DNA from: Streptomyces sp. SCSIO 30461
GTDB taxonomy: Bacteria; Actinomycetota; Actinomycetes; Streptomycetales; Streptomycetaceae
Length of the DNA: 64,000 nt
Direction of reading: 5' to 3'
NCBI RefSeq assembly: GCF_037023745.1
Contig: NZ_CP146101.1
Location: 5,906,001-5,970,000, forward strand
In this document: positions 53,785 through 62,798 of the stretch, piece by piece
How the letters are laid out: every line of letters begins with the position of its first letter
Position numbering within the stretch: the stretch's first letter is position 1
Program-made: the position numbers and the translations under genes
Notes under the pieces: generated by a model
The model's database searches: none
Seen by the model: the letters and a program-made list of their open reading frames with translations, nothing else
What the model was told of the DNA's origin: nothing

Positions 53785-55485
53785 TCATCCCTGACTGTTC
53801 TGGTGACGGGCTGCGTCCACTGCGTCTGCTGCATCCCCTGCGTCCGCTGTGCCGTCGTGGCGCGGGGTACGCGCCTCGATCGCCTCGCGGAGCACCTGGC
53901 GGTCGTCGAAGGCGCGGACCACCCCGGCGATGTCCTGCCCCTGCTCGTGGCCCTTGCCCGCGACCAGCACGGTGTCGCCCGCCTCGGCCCGTGCGACGGC
54001 CGCGGCGATCGCGGCGGCACGCTCCTCGAACACCTGGACCTCGCCGCGTTCGTGCGCGGGCACTTCGGCGGCGCCCGCCAGCATGGTGGCGAGGATGGCG
54101 AGCGGATCCTCGGAGCGGGGGTTGTCTGAGGTCAGGATGGCTGTGTCGGCGTGGCGTGCCGCGGCGGCGCCCATCGGTCCGCGCTTGGTCGTGTCGCGGT
54201 CGCCACCGCAGCCGAGCACGATATGCAGCCGGCCCTTGGTGACCTTGCGCAGGGCTCGCAGCACCGACTCGACGGCGTCCGTCTTGTGCGCGTAGTCGAC
54301 CACGGCGAGATACGGCTGCCCTGCGTCGACGCGTTCCAGCCTGCCGGGAACTCCGGGAACAGCACCGACGCCGTCGGCCGCGGCCTGCGGGTCGAGCCCG
54401 GCGACGGCGAGAGTGGCGATCGCGGCGAGGGCGTTGGCGACGTTGAAGGCACCCGGCAACGGGGCGTGCGCGGCCACTCGTTCACCGCCCGGGCCGACGG
54501 CGGTGAACGTCGAACCGAGCGGGCCCAGTTCGACCCCCTCGGCCCGCCAGTCGGCGTCCGGGTGCCCCTCTGCGGAGAAGGTCACGACCGGGATCGCCGA
54601 ATCGGCGGCCAGCCGCCTGCCGTACTCGTCGTCCAGGTTGACCACGCCGCGCCGGGCCCTGGCGGGGGTGAAGAGCTGCGCCTTGGCCTGGAAGTAGTCC
54701 TCCATGCCGGAATGGAACTCCATGTGCTCCGGGCTGAGGTTGTTGAACACGGCGATGTCGAACACACAGCCGTCGACCCGGCCGAGCACCAGCGCGTGAC
54801 TGGACACCTCCATGGCGACCGACTCGACTCCGCGCTCGCGCATCACCGCGAACAGCGCCTGGAGGTCGGTGGCTTCGGGAGTGGTGCGCTCCGCCTTGAT
54901 GCGCTCGTCGCCGATGCGCATCTCGACCGTGCCGATGAGCCCGGTACGGCGGTCCGCGCCGCGCAACCCGCCCTCCACGAGGTAGGCGGTGGTGGTCTTG
55001 CCCGATGTGCCCGTGATGCCGATCTGGAGCAGATCGGCACCGGGATGTCCGTAGATCGCGGCGGCCAGGGCGCCCATCTGTCCGCGCGGGTTCCCGCTGA
55101 CCAGCACCGGCAGCCCGGTGGCGGCGGCGCGCTCGGCACCGGTCGGGTCGGTGAGGATCGCCGCGGCGCCGAGTTCCTTCGCCTGGGCGACGAAGTCGGC
55201 ACCGTGCAGCCGGGCTCCGGGGAGGGCCGCGTACACGTCGCCGGGGCGTACGGCGCGGGAGTCATGGGTGATGCCGGTGACCGCGCCGGAGCCCGGGGGC
55301 TCTACCCCCAGCCGGTCGGCCAGCTCACTGAGGTCGATCGGGCGGACCTCGGCCGGACGGGGTGGGGCGGTTCGGTACTGATCAGCATGTGGCACGGCGG
55401 TGAGCGTACCGGGCGTACCGGGACCGGTGCTAAATGAGGGGGGATCGGGCGTGATCCTTGTCACTGAGGGTGCCTCCCGGCTCAC
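53785..55485 (-). CDS. murE: UDP-MurNAc-dipeptide:diaminopimelate ligase MurE
   Basis: A 566-aa Mur ligase. P-loop GITGTSGKTTTAYLVEGGLR; the DAP-specificity motif is TSDNPRSED; the C-terminal nucleotide signature is VLVAGKGHEQGQD. DNPR marks a DAP-adding enzyme, in agreement with LL-DAP walls of Streptomyces. A 27-residue Ala/Asp tail (DGTADAGDAADAVDAARHQ) is unusual. GTG 55485 overlaps the ftsI stop (GTGA), giving a Pro-rich N-terminus of about 45 aa; a later start cannot be excluded. Confidence 0.95.
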   Translation of the reverse strand: MSREAPSVTRITPDPPSFSTGPGTPGTLTAVPHADQYRTAPPRPAEVRPIDLSELADRLGVEPPGSGAVTGITHDSRAVRPGDVYAALPGARLHGADFVAQAKELGAAAILTDPTGAERAAATGLPVLVSGNPRGQMGALAAAIYGHPGADLLQIGITGTSGKTTTAYLVEGGLRGADRRTGLIGTVEMRIGDERIKAERTTPEATDLQALFAVMRERGVESVAMEVSSHALVLGRVDGCVFDIAVFNNLSPEHMEFHSGMEDYFQAKAQLFTPARARRGVVNLDDEYGRRLAADSAIPVVTFSAEGHPDADWRAEGVELGPLGSTFTAVGPGGERVAAHAPLPGAFNVANALAAIATLAVAGLDPQAAADGVGAVPGVPGRLERVDAGQPYLAVVDYAHKTDAVESVLRALRKVTKGRLHIVLGCGGDRDTTKRGPMGAAAARHADTAILTSDNPRSEDPLAILATMLAGAAEVPAHERGEVQVFEERAAAIAAAVARAEAGDTVLVAGKGHEQGQDIAGVVRAFDDRQVLREAIEARTPRHDGTADAGDAADAVDAARHQNSQG

Positions 55486-57452
55486 GTGCCCGGCTCGAAC
55501 GTCACCGGAAGCCGCGCGGGCGGTGCGCCGGTGGGTGCGACCTGTCGGGTCTTGAGGGCGAATTCCATGACCTTCTTGTAGATGGGCCCGCAGATCTGCC
55601 CGCCGAAGTAGCTGCCCTTGGTCGGGTTCTGGATGGCGCAGTAGACCGTGATCTGCGGGTCGTCGGCGGGTGCGAAGCCGGCGAAGGAGGCTGTGTAGCC
55701 CTTGTAGCGGCCCGTTTCCGGGTCGACCCGGTTGGCCGTACCGGTCTTTCCTGCGACGCGGTAGCCGGGGATCTTGGCCTTGGTGCCGGTGCCCTCCTCG
55801 TCGCCGACGACGGATTCGAGCATGGTGGCGAGGGTGCGGGCGGTCTTCTCGCTGACCACCCGGGTCTTCCCGGGCTCGGGAGCCGAGGTGAACCGTCCGT
55901 CCGGCCCTGTGGTGCCCCGGATCAGGGTGGGCTCGATGCGCACGCCGCCGTTGGCGATGGTCGAGTAGACGGACGCGGCCTGGACGGCGTTGACGGACAG
56001 GCCCTGGCCGAACGGGATCGTGTACTGCTGCGAAGTGGACCAGTTCTGCGGCTTGGCGAGGATGCCGGGGGACTCCCCGGGGTAGTCGAGCCCCGTCGGG
56101 CTGCCGATGCCGAACTTACGCAGATACGAGTAGAGGACCCGATTGGCCTCCGCCTGGGTCCTGCCGAGCTGGCCGGTCGCCAGGATCGTGCCGATGTTGC
56201 TGGACTTGGCGAGGACGCCGTTGAGGGTCAGATGCCAGGTGGGGTGGTCGATGTCGTCGTGGAACAGCCGGTCGCCGCGGTGCAGCCGGTTGGGCACGGT
56301 GACATGGGTGGCGGGGGTCGCCGCCCGCTCCTCCAGGACCGCCGCCATGGACATGACCTTGCTGGTGGAGCCCGGCTCGTACACGTCCTGGAGGGCGGCG
56401 TTGCCCATGGCCGCCGCGTCGGCCTGGGAGATGTCGTTGGGATCGAATCCAGGGGCGTTGGCCATGGCGAGGATCTCACCGGTACGGGTGTTCTGCACGA
56501 CCACATAGCCCCGGTCGGCCTTGGACTTCCGGACCTGGGCGGCGATCGCCTGCTGGGCCGCCCACTGGATGTCGCGGTCGATGGTGAGTTCGATGTCGGA
56601 GCCGGGGACCGCCGGCACCTCGCGAGCCCCTGCGGTGGGGACGCGCCGACCGCCGGACTGGGCGTAGGTGACCTCACCGTCCTGGCCCGCGAGTTCGGCG
56701 TCCAGCATGGACTCCAGACCACCCGCACCGCGGCCTTCGGCGTTGACGTATCCCAGTATCCCGGCCCCGAGCTCGCCGTTGGGGTAGACCCGTTTGCTGC
56801 TCGCCTCGCGGAACACTCCGGCCAGCACATTCGCTCCGGTCCCGCCCGCGGCCTTGTCGGTCCTGGCCTTCTCGGCGAAGACACCCTTGAGGTCGCTGAT
56901 CTGCTTCCACACCTGGGGGGTCTGGCGCCGGGCTAGGACGGTGTAGCGGGACTTGGGGGTCTTGAGCCGGTTGGCGAGTTCGGCGACGTCCTTGCCGAGG
57001 ATCGGGGCGAGCAGCGCCGCCGCCTGCTCGGGCGCGTCCGGTGCCTTGCTCTCCTCGGGGGTGAACATCTTCGGGTCGGCGGTGACGTCGTACGCGTCGA
57101 CGCTGGTGGCGAGAGCGATCCCGGACCGGTCGGTGATCTCGCCGCGCTCCGCGGTCAGCGTGTAGCTCATGTAGCGGTTCTTGTCGGCCATGGCCGCGTA
57201 GGTGCTCGCGTCGACCGCCTGCACCTGGAGGAGGCGTACCACGAACACCAGCATGGTCAGGGTCAGCGCCAGGCTGACGAGGCGCAGCCGGGGGCGGGGG
57301 CTGCCCAGGCGGATCCTGCGCGGCGGGGCCGCGGTACGCGGGCGGCCGGCGGGAGGGCGCGGGCGGTTCGCGGCGGGGCGGGGGCGGTTGCCCGGACCGG
57401 GTCGCCTGGCGGGACCGGGAACGCGGCGGCGCGGAGTTTCCTTGGGAGGCAC
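55482..57452 (-). CDS. ftsI: Septal transpeptidase FtsI (PBP3, class B)
   Basis: A 656-aa class-B penicillin-binding protein. A Pro/Arg-rich cytoplasmic N-terminus precedes a membrane helix near residues 58-75 (LVSLALTLTMLVFVVRLLQV). The pedestal domain leads to the transpeptidase with SxxK in YEPGSTSKVMSMAAV, SxN in LAKSSNIGTIL and KTG in RVAGKTGTANRVD. It crosslinks septal peptidoglycan with FtsW. GTG 57452 has AGGTGA upstream and begins 4 bp after the ftsL stop. Confidence 0.97.
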   Translation of the reverse strand: MPPKETPRRRVPGPARRPGPGNRPRPAANRPRPPAGRPRTAAPPRRIRLGSPRPRLRLVSLALTLTMLVFVVRLLQVQAVDASTYAAMADKNRYMSYTLTAERGEITDRSGIALATSVDAYDVTADPKMFTPEESKAPDAPEQAAALLAPILGKDVAELANRLKTPKSRYTVLARRQTPQVWKQISDLKGVFAEKARTDKAAGGTGANVLAGVFREASSKRVYPNGELGAGILGYVNAEGRGAGGLESMLDAELAGQDGEVTYAQSGGRRVPTAGAREVPAVPGSDIELTIDRDIQWAAQQAIAAQVRKSKADRGYVVVQNTRTGEILAMANAPGFDPNDISQADAAAMGNAALQDVYEPGSTSKVMSMAAVLEERAATPATHVTVPNRLHRGDRLFHDDIDHPTWHLTLNGVLAKSSNIGTILATGQLGRTQAEANRVLYSYLRKFGIGSPTGLDYPGESPGILAKPQNWSTSQQYTIPFGQGLSVNAVQAASVYSTIANGGVRIEPTLIRGTTGPDGRFTSAPEPGKTRVVSEKTARTLATMLESVVGDEEGTGTKAKIPGYRVAGKTGTANRVDPETGRYKGYTASFAGFAPADDPQITVYCAIQNPTKGSYFGGQICGPIYKKVMEFALKTRQVAPTGAPPARLPVTFEPGT

Positions 57453-57456
57453 TGCG

Positions 57457-58140
57457 TCACCTGCCGGGGTTGGGGGACGGCGGCTGCGGAGTCCGGCCCG
57501 GGGCGGACACCGCGGGGTTCGCGGGTGCCGCCGGATCCACCGGTGGCACGGGGTTCGCGTGCCCGGCGCGGCCCGCGTGCGCGGCAGGGCTCTCAGGTGC
57601 ACCAGGGCTCGCGGGCGCGGCAGGGCTTCCGGAAGCCGCGGGGGCCGAGGCGGAGGTGGCGGGCGCGGCCCCGGAAGGAGCCGCCGACGGGGCGGCGGAC
57701 GGGGATCCGGGCGCGGTACGGGGCACGGCGGACGGGGCCGTGGAGTCTTCCGGGGGCACGTAGGGCTCGGCCTTGGCCTTGCGCGGCACTCCCTTGACCT
57801 CGCCGTCCGGGTCCAGGAAGACGGGGTTGCCACCGGGAACCATGCCGAGCTCGCGGGCCCGCCGCTGGAGCGCGTCCGGGGCTGAGCGGCCGTCCACGTC
57901 CCGTTGCAGGCCCTGCTCCTCGTCGGTGAGCTCGGTGGTCTTCCTCCTGAGCTCACTCAGCTCGAACGAACCCTCGTTGAGGGAGGAGTTGAGCAGCAGC
58001 AGGGTGATGAGGCCACCCCCCAGCAGCACCACCACGAGCAGGACGAACGGCGTCCTGGCGGCAGTGCTGGGGCCGGACGGCATCAGCCCGGCCAGCCGGG
58101 CGGCGCGTCCCCTGAGCTGACCGGCGGCCTTCTTCACCAC
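57457..58140 (-). CDS. ftsL: FtsL-like divisome protein with long Pro/Ala-rich tail
   Basis: A 227-aa bitopic protein. The cytoplasmic part is basic, one membrane helix lies at about 31-50 (PFVLLVVVLLGGGLITLLLL), and a coiled coil follows (LSELRRKTTELTDEEQGLQR) with the LGMVPGGNPVF end typical of FtsL/septum initiators. Residues from about 125 are a low-complexity Ala/Pro/Ser tail of about 100 aa outside the membrane. Position between rsmH and ftsI supports the identity. GTG 58140 lies 24 bp after the rsmH stop. Confidence 0.88.
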   Translation of the reverse strand: MVKKAAGQLRGRAARLAGLMPSGPSTAARTPFVLLVVVLLGGGLITLLLLNSSLNEGSFELSELRRKTTELTDEEQGLQRDVDGRSAPDALQRRARELGMVPGGNPVFLDPDGEVKGVPRKAKAEPYVPPEDSTAPSAVPRTAPGSPSAAPSAAPSGAAPATSASAPAASGSPAAPASPGAPESPAAHAGRAGHANPVPPVDPAAPANPAVSAPGRTPQPPSPNPGR

Positions 58141-58164
58141 GTGCCCTCCCTCACCCGGCGGATG

Positions 58165-59148
58165 TCACTGTGCGTCCTCGCGGATCCGCTCCGCGCCCCG
58201 CAGCCGGGCGGGCGCGGCACGGCGGTTCTCGGCGACCTCCTCGTCGGTGGGGAGTTCGGCGCCACGGGTCAGCAGCTTCAGTCGGGGCTGGTAGCGCTCG
58301 GGTACGACGGGCAGCCCGGGCGGTGCGGTACTGGCGGCACCAGCCGCGAAGACCTGCTTGACCAGCCGGTCCTCCAGCGAGTGGTAGGAGAGGACCGCGA
58401 TCCGACCGCCGACCGCGAGGGCCCGCACGGCGGCGGGGATCGCGCTTTCCAGGACCGAGAGTTCGCCGTTGACCTCGATCCGCAGCGCCTGGAAGGTGCG
58501 CTTGGCGGGATTGCCACCAGTGCGCTTGGCCGCCTGCGGCAGGGAGTCGCGGATCAGCTCGACCAGCCTGGCGCTGCGGTCGAACGGCTCCTTCTCGCGC
58601 TCGCGCACGATCGCCGACACGATCCGCTTGGCCTGCTTCTCCTCGCCGTACACGCGCAGGATCCGCACCAGTTCACCGGCCGGATAGGTGTTGAGCACCT
58701 CCGCCGCGCTGATGCCCGTCGTCTGATCCATACGCATGTCGAGCGGGGCGTCCTGGGCGTAGGCGAAGCCGCGATCGGCCTCGTCCAGCTGCATCGAGGA
58801 GACGCCGAGGTCGAACAGGACGCCCTGGACCCGGGGGGTGCCGAGCCGGTCGAGCACATCGGGCAGCTCGTCGTACACGGCGTGCACCAGCGTCGCGCGC
58901 TCCCCGAAGGGGGCGAGCCGTTCGCCGGACAGCCGCAGGGCTTCTTTGTCCCGGTCGAGCGCGATGAGGTGGATCCCTGGAAACCGGGTGAGCAGTGCTT
59001 CGCTGTGGCCGCCGAGCCCGAGCGTGCAGTCGACGACCACCGGGGCCCGCCCACCGCCCTCCGCGGGCGCCCCTTCAGGCGCCTCCAGTGCGGGTGCCAG
59101 CAGGTCCAGGCACCGCTGGAGCATCACCGGGACGTGTCGCTGGCTCAA
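58165..59148 (-). CDS. rsmH: 16S rRNA m4C1402 methyltransferase RsmH (MraW)
   Basis: A 327-aa SAM-dependent enzyme. [77 protein letters not shown] and [16 protein letters not shown] are all typical. It is the first gene of the division and cell wall cluster here; no mraZ lies in front of it. Confidence 0.97.
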   Translation of the reverse strand: MSQRHVPVMLQRCLDLLAPALEAPEGAPAEGGGRAPVVVDCTLGLGGHSEALLTRFPGIHLIALDRDKEALRLSGERLAPFGERATLVHAVYDELPDVLDRLGTPRVQGVLFDLGVSSMQLDEADRGFAYAQDAPLDMRMDQTTGISAAEVLNTYPAGELVRILRVYGEEKQAKRIVSAIVREREKEPFDRSARLVELIRDSLPQAAKRTGGNPAKRTFQALRIEVNGELSVLESAIPAAVRALAVGGRIAVLSYHSLEDRLVKQVFAAGAASTAPPGLPVVPERYQPRLKLLTRGAELPTDEEVAENRRAAPARLRGAERIREDAQ

Positions 59149-59337
59149 TGCGCCCTCTCAGGTCCGACGTGCTCGGCCGCCTGGGCGCCGGAGGCGCACG
59201 TATGCCGTCGCCGTTGCCGGTGCCACGGCCGCACACGCGGGAAAATCATGGAAATGTTCGGTATGTGCGGGTGGGTCTGCGTCCACGGCCGCTGTCCGGG
59301 CCCCTCATGGGCATGGACTGGACATGAACTGAGCGTC

Positions 59338-59365
59338 ACTTTAGTGCACCGGACGGGACGGTCAA
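59338..59365 (-). promoter_or_regulatory. Main promoter candidate for the division/cell wall cluster
   Basis: On the minus strand TTGACC (59360-59365), a 16-bp spacer and TAAAGT (59338-59343) fit the principal sigma consensus. Transcription would start near 59331, about 183 bp upstream of rsmH. Confidence 0.65.
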
Positions 59366-59539
59366 TCAACCGGCTGGCGCGTCGCACGGCCGGTGGGACG
59401 CGTCTGTCGGGACCGGCACCCATCACTCGTACGGGCTCGACGGGGTCCCGCCTGTGGGTTACCTCACAACCCGGCTCATTGACGCTCTTTGTCGCTCTTC
59501 GTCCAGCTCTCACGGCAGGCCCGGACGGACCGTGGCCAG

Positions 59540-59545
59540 TACCGT
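59540..59545 (+). promoter_or_regulatory. Candidate -10 for leaderless carbonic anhydrase mRNA
   Basis: TACCGT ends 7 bases before ATG 59553, and no ribosome binding site is present. Confidence 0.45.
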
Positions 59546-59552
59546 CTTAGCC

Positions 59553-60098
59553 ATGTCGACCTCTGCGCACCCATCAGCCGAAGCCGCTGTCGAGAGCGGC
59601 ACCGTCACCGACCGGCTCGTCTCGGCGAACGAGCACTACGCCTCCGGGTTCACCGACCCCGGTATGGACGCACGGCCCGTACTCGGGGTGGCCGTGGTGG
59701 CGTGCATGGACGCCCGCCTCGACCTGCACAAGGCGCTCGGCCTGAAGCTGGGCGACTGCCACACGATCCGCAACGCCGGCGGTGTGGTCACTGACGATGT
59801 GATCCGCTCGCTCACCATCAGCCAGCGTGCCCTCGGCACCCGCAGCGTGATACTCATCCATCACACCAACTGCGGTCTGGAGAGGCTGACCGAGGACTTC
59901 CGGCACGAGTTGGAGGACGAGGTCGGGCAGCGGCCGTCCTGGGCTGTGGAGGCGTTCCGCGACGTCGACCAGGATGTACGGCAGTCCATGCAGCGGGTGC
60001 GCACGTCGCCGTTCCTCCTGCACACAGATGACGTGCGGGGTTTTGTGTTCGACGTCAGGACCGGGCTGCTGAAGGAGATCGGCGCGGCGGCTGAGTGA
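59553..60098 (+). CDS. Beta-class carbonic anhydrase
   Basis: A 181-aa enzyme interconverting CO2 and bicarbonate. Zinc ligands are in VVACMDARLDLHKALGL (CxDxR) and ILIHHTNCGLERLTEDF (HxxC). It resembles the short Rv1284-like actinobacterial type. ATG 59553 is probably leaderless. A strong terminator follows about 105 bp after the stop. Confidence 0.9.
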   Translation: MSTSAHPSAEAAVESGTVTDRLVSANEHYASGFTDPGMDARPVLGVAVVACMDARLDLHKALGLKLGDCHTIRNAGGVVTDDVIRSLTISQRALGTRSVILIHHTNCGLERLTEDFRHELEDEVGQRPSWAVEAFRDVDQDVRQSMQRVRTSPFLLHTDDVRGFVFDVRTGLLKEIGAAAE

Positions 60099-60202
60099 AC
60101 CGGTGGCGCGGGCCGTAGTAAGCGGTATACGCACCCGGACGAGAGCCCGGTTGTCCACAGGCGAGTGACACGAAGCGGCAACGGCAACAAGAATGCGGGA
60201 GT

Positions 60203-60234
60203 GACATCGCGGCGGCGACCGCCGCTGCGATGTC
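60203..60234 (+). terminator. Terminator after the carbonic anhydrase gene
   Basis: A 14-bp stem with one G-U pair (60203-60216 with 60221-60234) and a 4-base GACC loop, followed by CGTGTTTCGG. Confidence 0.75.
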
Positions 60235-60300
60235 CGTGTTTCGGGGTGGGCCGTGCCGTCAGCAGCGCATCGGCCCGTGTAAAGGGCCGAGGAGGGCCGG

Positions 60301-61352
<1,052 letters not shown>

Positions 61353-61356
<4 letters not shown>

Positions 61357-62798
61357 TGGCGCCCGGGAGCCCCGCGGCGGGCGAAGGGCCCTCCTCTCGG
61401 GATGAGGGCAGGGGCGGGCTGCGGACTGCTCTCGGCGGGCTGACCACACGCGGCCGGTCCTTCCTCGCGGCCGGTGTCGCCGCCGCGGTGTGCGCGTACG
61501 TCCTGGGGCAGAGCGATCTGCTCAGGGTCGGACTGCTGCTCACGGTGCTCCCGCTGATCTCCGCCGCGGTGCTGCACCGCACGCGCTACCGGGTCTCGGC
61601 GCGGCGTGGGCTGACCCCTTCACGGGTGCCGGCCGGGTCGGAGGCGAGGGTCCGTCTGCGGATGGACAACATGTCGCGGATGCCCACCGGCCTGCTCATG
61701 CTCCAGGACCATGTGCCGTACGTGCTGGGTCCCCGGCCCCGGTTCGTGCTCGACCGGGTGGAGCCGGGCGGACGGCGTGAGGTGTCGTACCGGGTCCGTT
61801 CGGATCTGCGCGGGTGCTATCCCCTGGGGCCGCTGCAGTTGCGGCTGGGCGATCCGTTCGGCATGTGCGAGCTCACCCGCTCGTTCAGCGCGGCCGACCT
61901 GCTGACGGTGATACCGAGGACCGATCCGCTGCCGCCGGTGCGGCTGGTCGGCGAGGCCGCGGGGCACGGGGACGGGCGGCAGCGCTCACTGGCTCTCGCG
62001 GGCGACGACGACATCATCCCGCGCGCGTACCGGCACGGCGACGACCTGCGCCGGGTGCACTGGCGCTCCACGGCTCGGTACGGCGAGTTGATGGTCCGCC
62101 GCGAGGAGCAGCCGCAGCGGACCAGGTGCACGGTGCTGCTGGACACCCGTGGCATCGCCTACCAGGGCACGGGGCCCGACTCGGCCTTCGAGTGGGCCGT
62201 CTCGGCGACGGCGTCGGTGCTGGTGCACATGCTGGAGCGGGGCTTCACGGTGCGGTTGCTGACCGACACGGGGAGCTCGGTGCCCGGTGCGGGCGCCGAC
62301 GGCTACGCCGGGTCCACCCAGGACACCGCGGACTCGGCGGGCCTGATGCTGGACACCCTCGCGGTCGTCGACCACTCCGACGGCGCGGGGCTGTCCCGGG
62401 CCCATGACGTGCTGCGCGGCGGCAACGAGGGCCTGCTGGTCGCCTTCTTCGGCGATCTCGACGAGGAGCAGGCGGCGGTCGCCGCCCGGATGCGGCAGCG
62501 TTGCGGCGCCGCTGTGGCCTTCGTGCTGGACAGCGGCACCTGGCTGACCGGCGGGGCGGTGGCGGGCGCGGTCGAGGAGCGACTGCGCGCGCTGCGCGAG
62601 GCGGGGTGGACAGCGGTGGCGGTACCGGCGGGTGGGCCGCTTCCCGAGCTGTGGCGCCTCGCGGCCGGTGAGCGGCCGGACTCCGTCCCCACCGGTCCTT
62701 CGGGGACTGCGGGTTCATCCGGTTCGTCGGATTCGTTCGGCCCGTCGAGTTCATTCGGTTCGTCGAGTTCATTCGGTTCGTCGGGGGGACGGTCATGA
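61353..62798 (+). CDS. DUF58 domain protein
   Basis: A 481-aa protein. Two membrane segments lie near residues 37-75 (SFLAAGVAAAVCAYVLG and VGLLLTVLPLISAAVLH). The DUF58 core includes YRVRSDLRGCYPLGPLQLRL, DPFGMCELTR and IIPRAYRHGDDLRRVHWRST followed by ARYGELMVRRE, then a vWA-like fold. The tail is a Ser/Phe/Gly repeat. GTG 61353 overlaps the MoxR stop, and the stop overlaps the next ATG, giving a tightly coupled MoxR-DUF58-transglutaminase unit. ATG 61356 is an alternative start. Confidence 0.92.
62745..62780 (+). repeat. Two 18-bp direct repeats at the 3' end of the DUF58 gene
   Basis: TCGAGTTCATTCGGTTCG occurs at 62745-62762 and 62763-62780, encoding SSSFGS-type units in the C-terminal tail. 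Confidence 0.95.

Larger units (their letters stand above)
59149..59552. other. Divergent region between rsmH and the carbonic anhydrase gene
   Basis: About 400 bp. It holds the cluster promoter (59338-59365) with a leader of about 180 bases on the minus strand, and the -10 of the plus-strand gene. Translation of both strands shows no MraZ-like sequence. The leader contains no terminator I can see. Confidence 0.55.

Noticed and set aside
59145..59513. 122-codon minus-strand frame that could have been mraZ
   Set aside because: The translation has no resemblance to MraZ and covers the promoter of the cluster.
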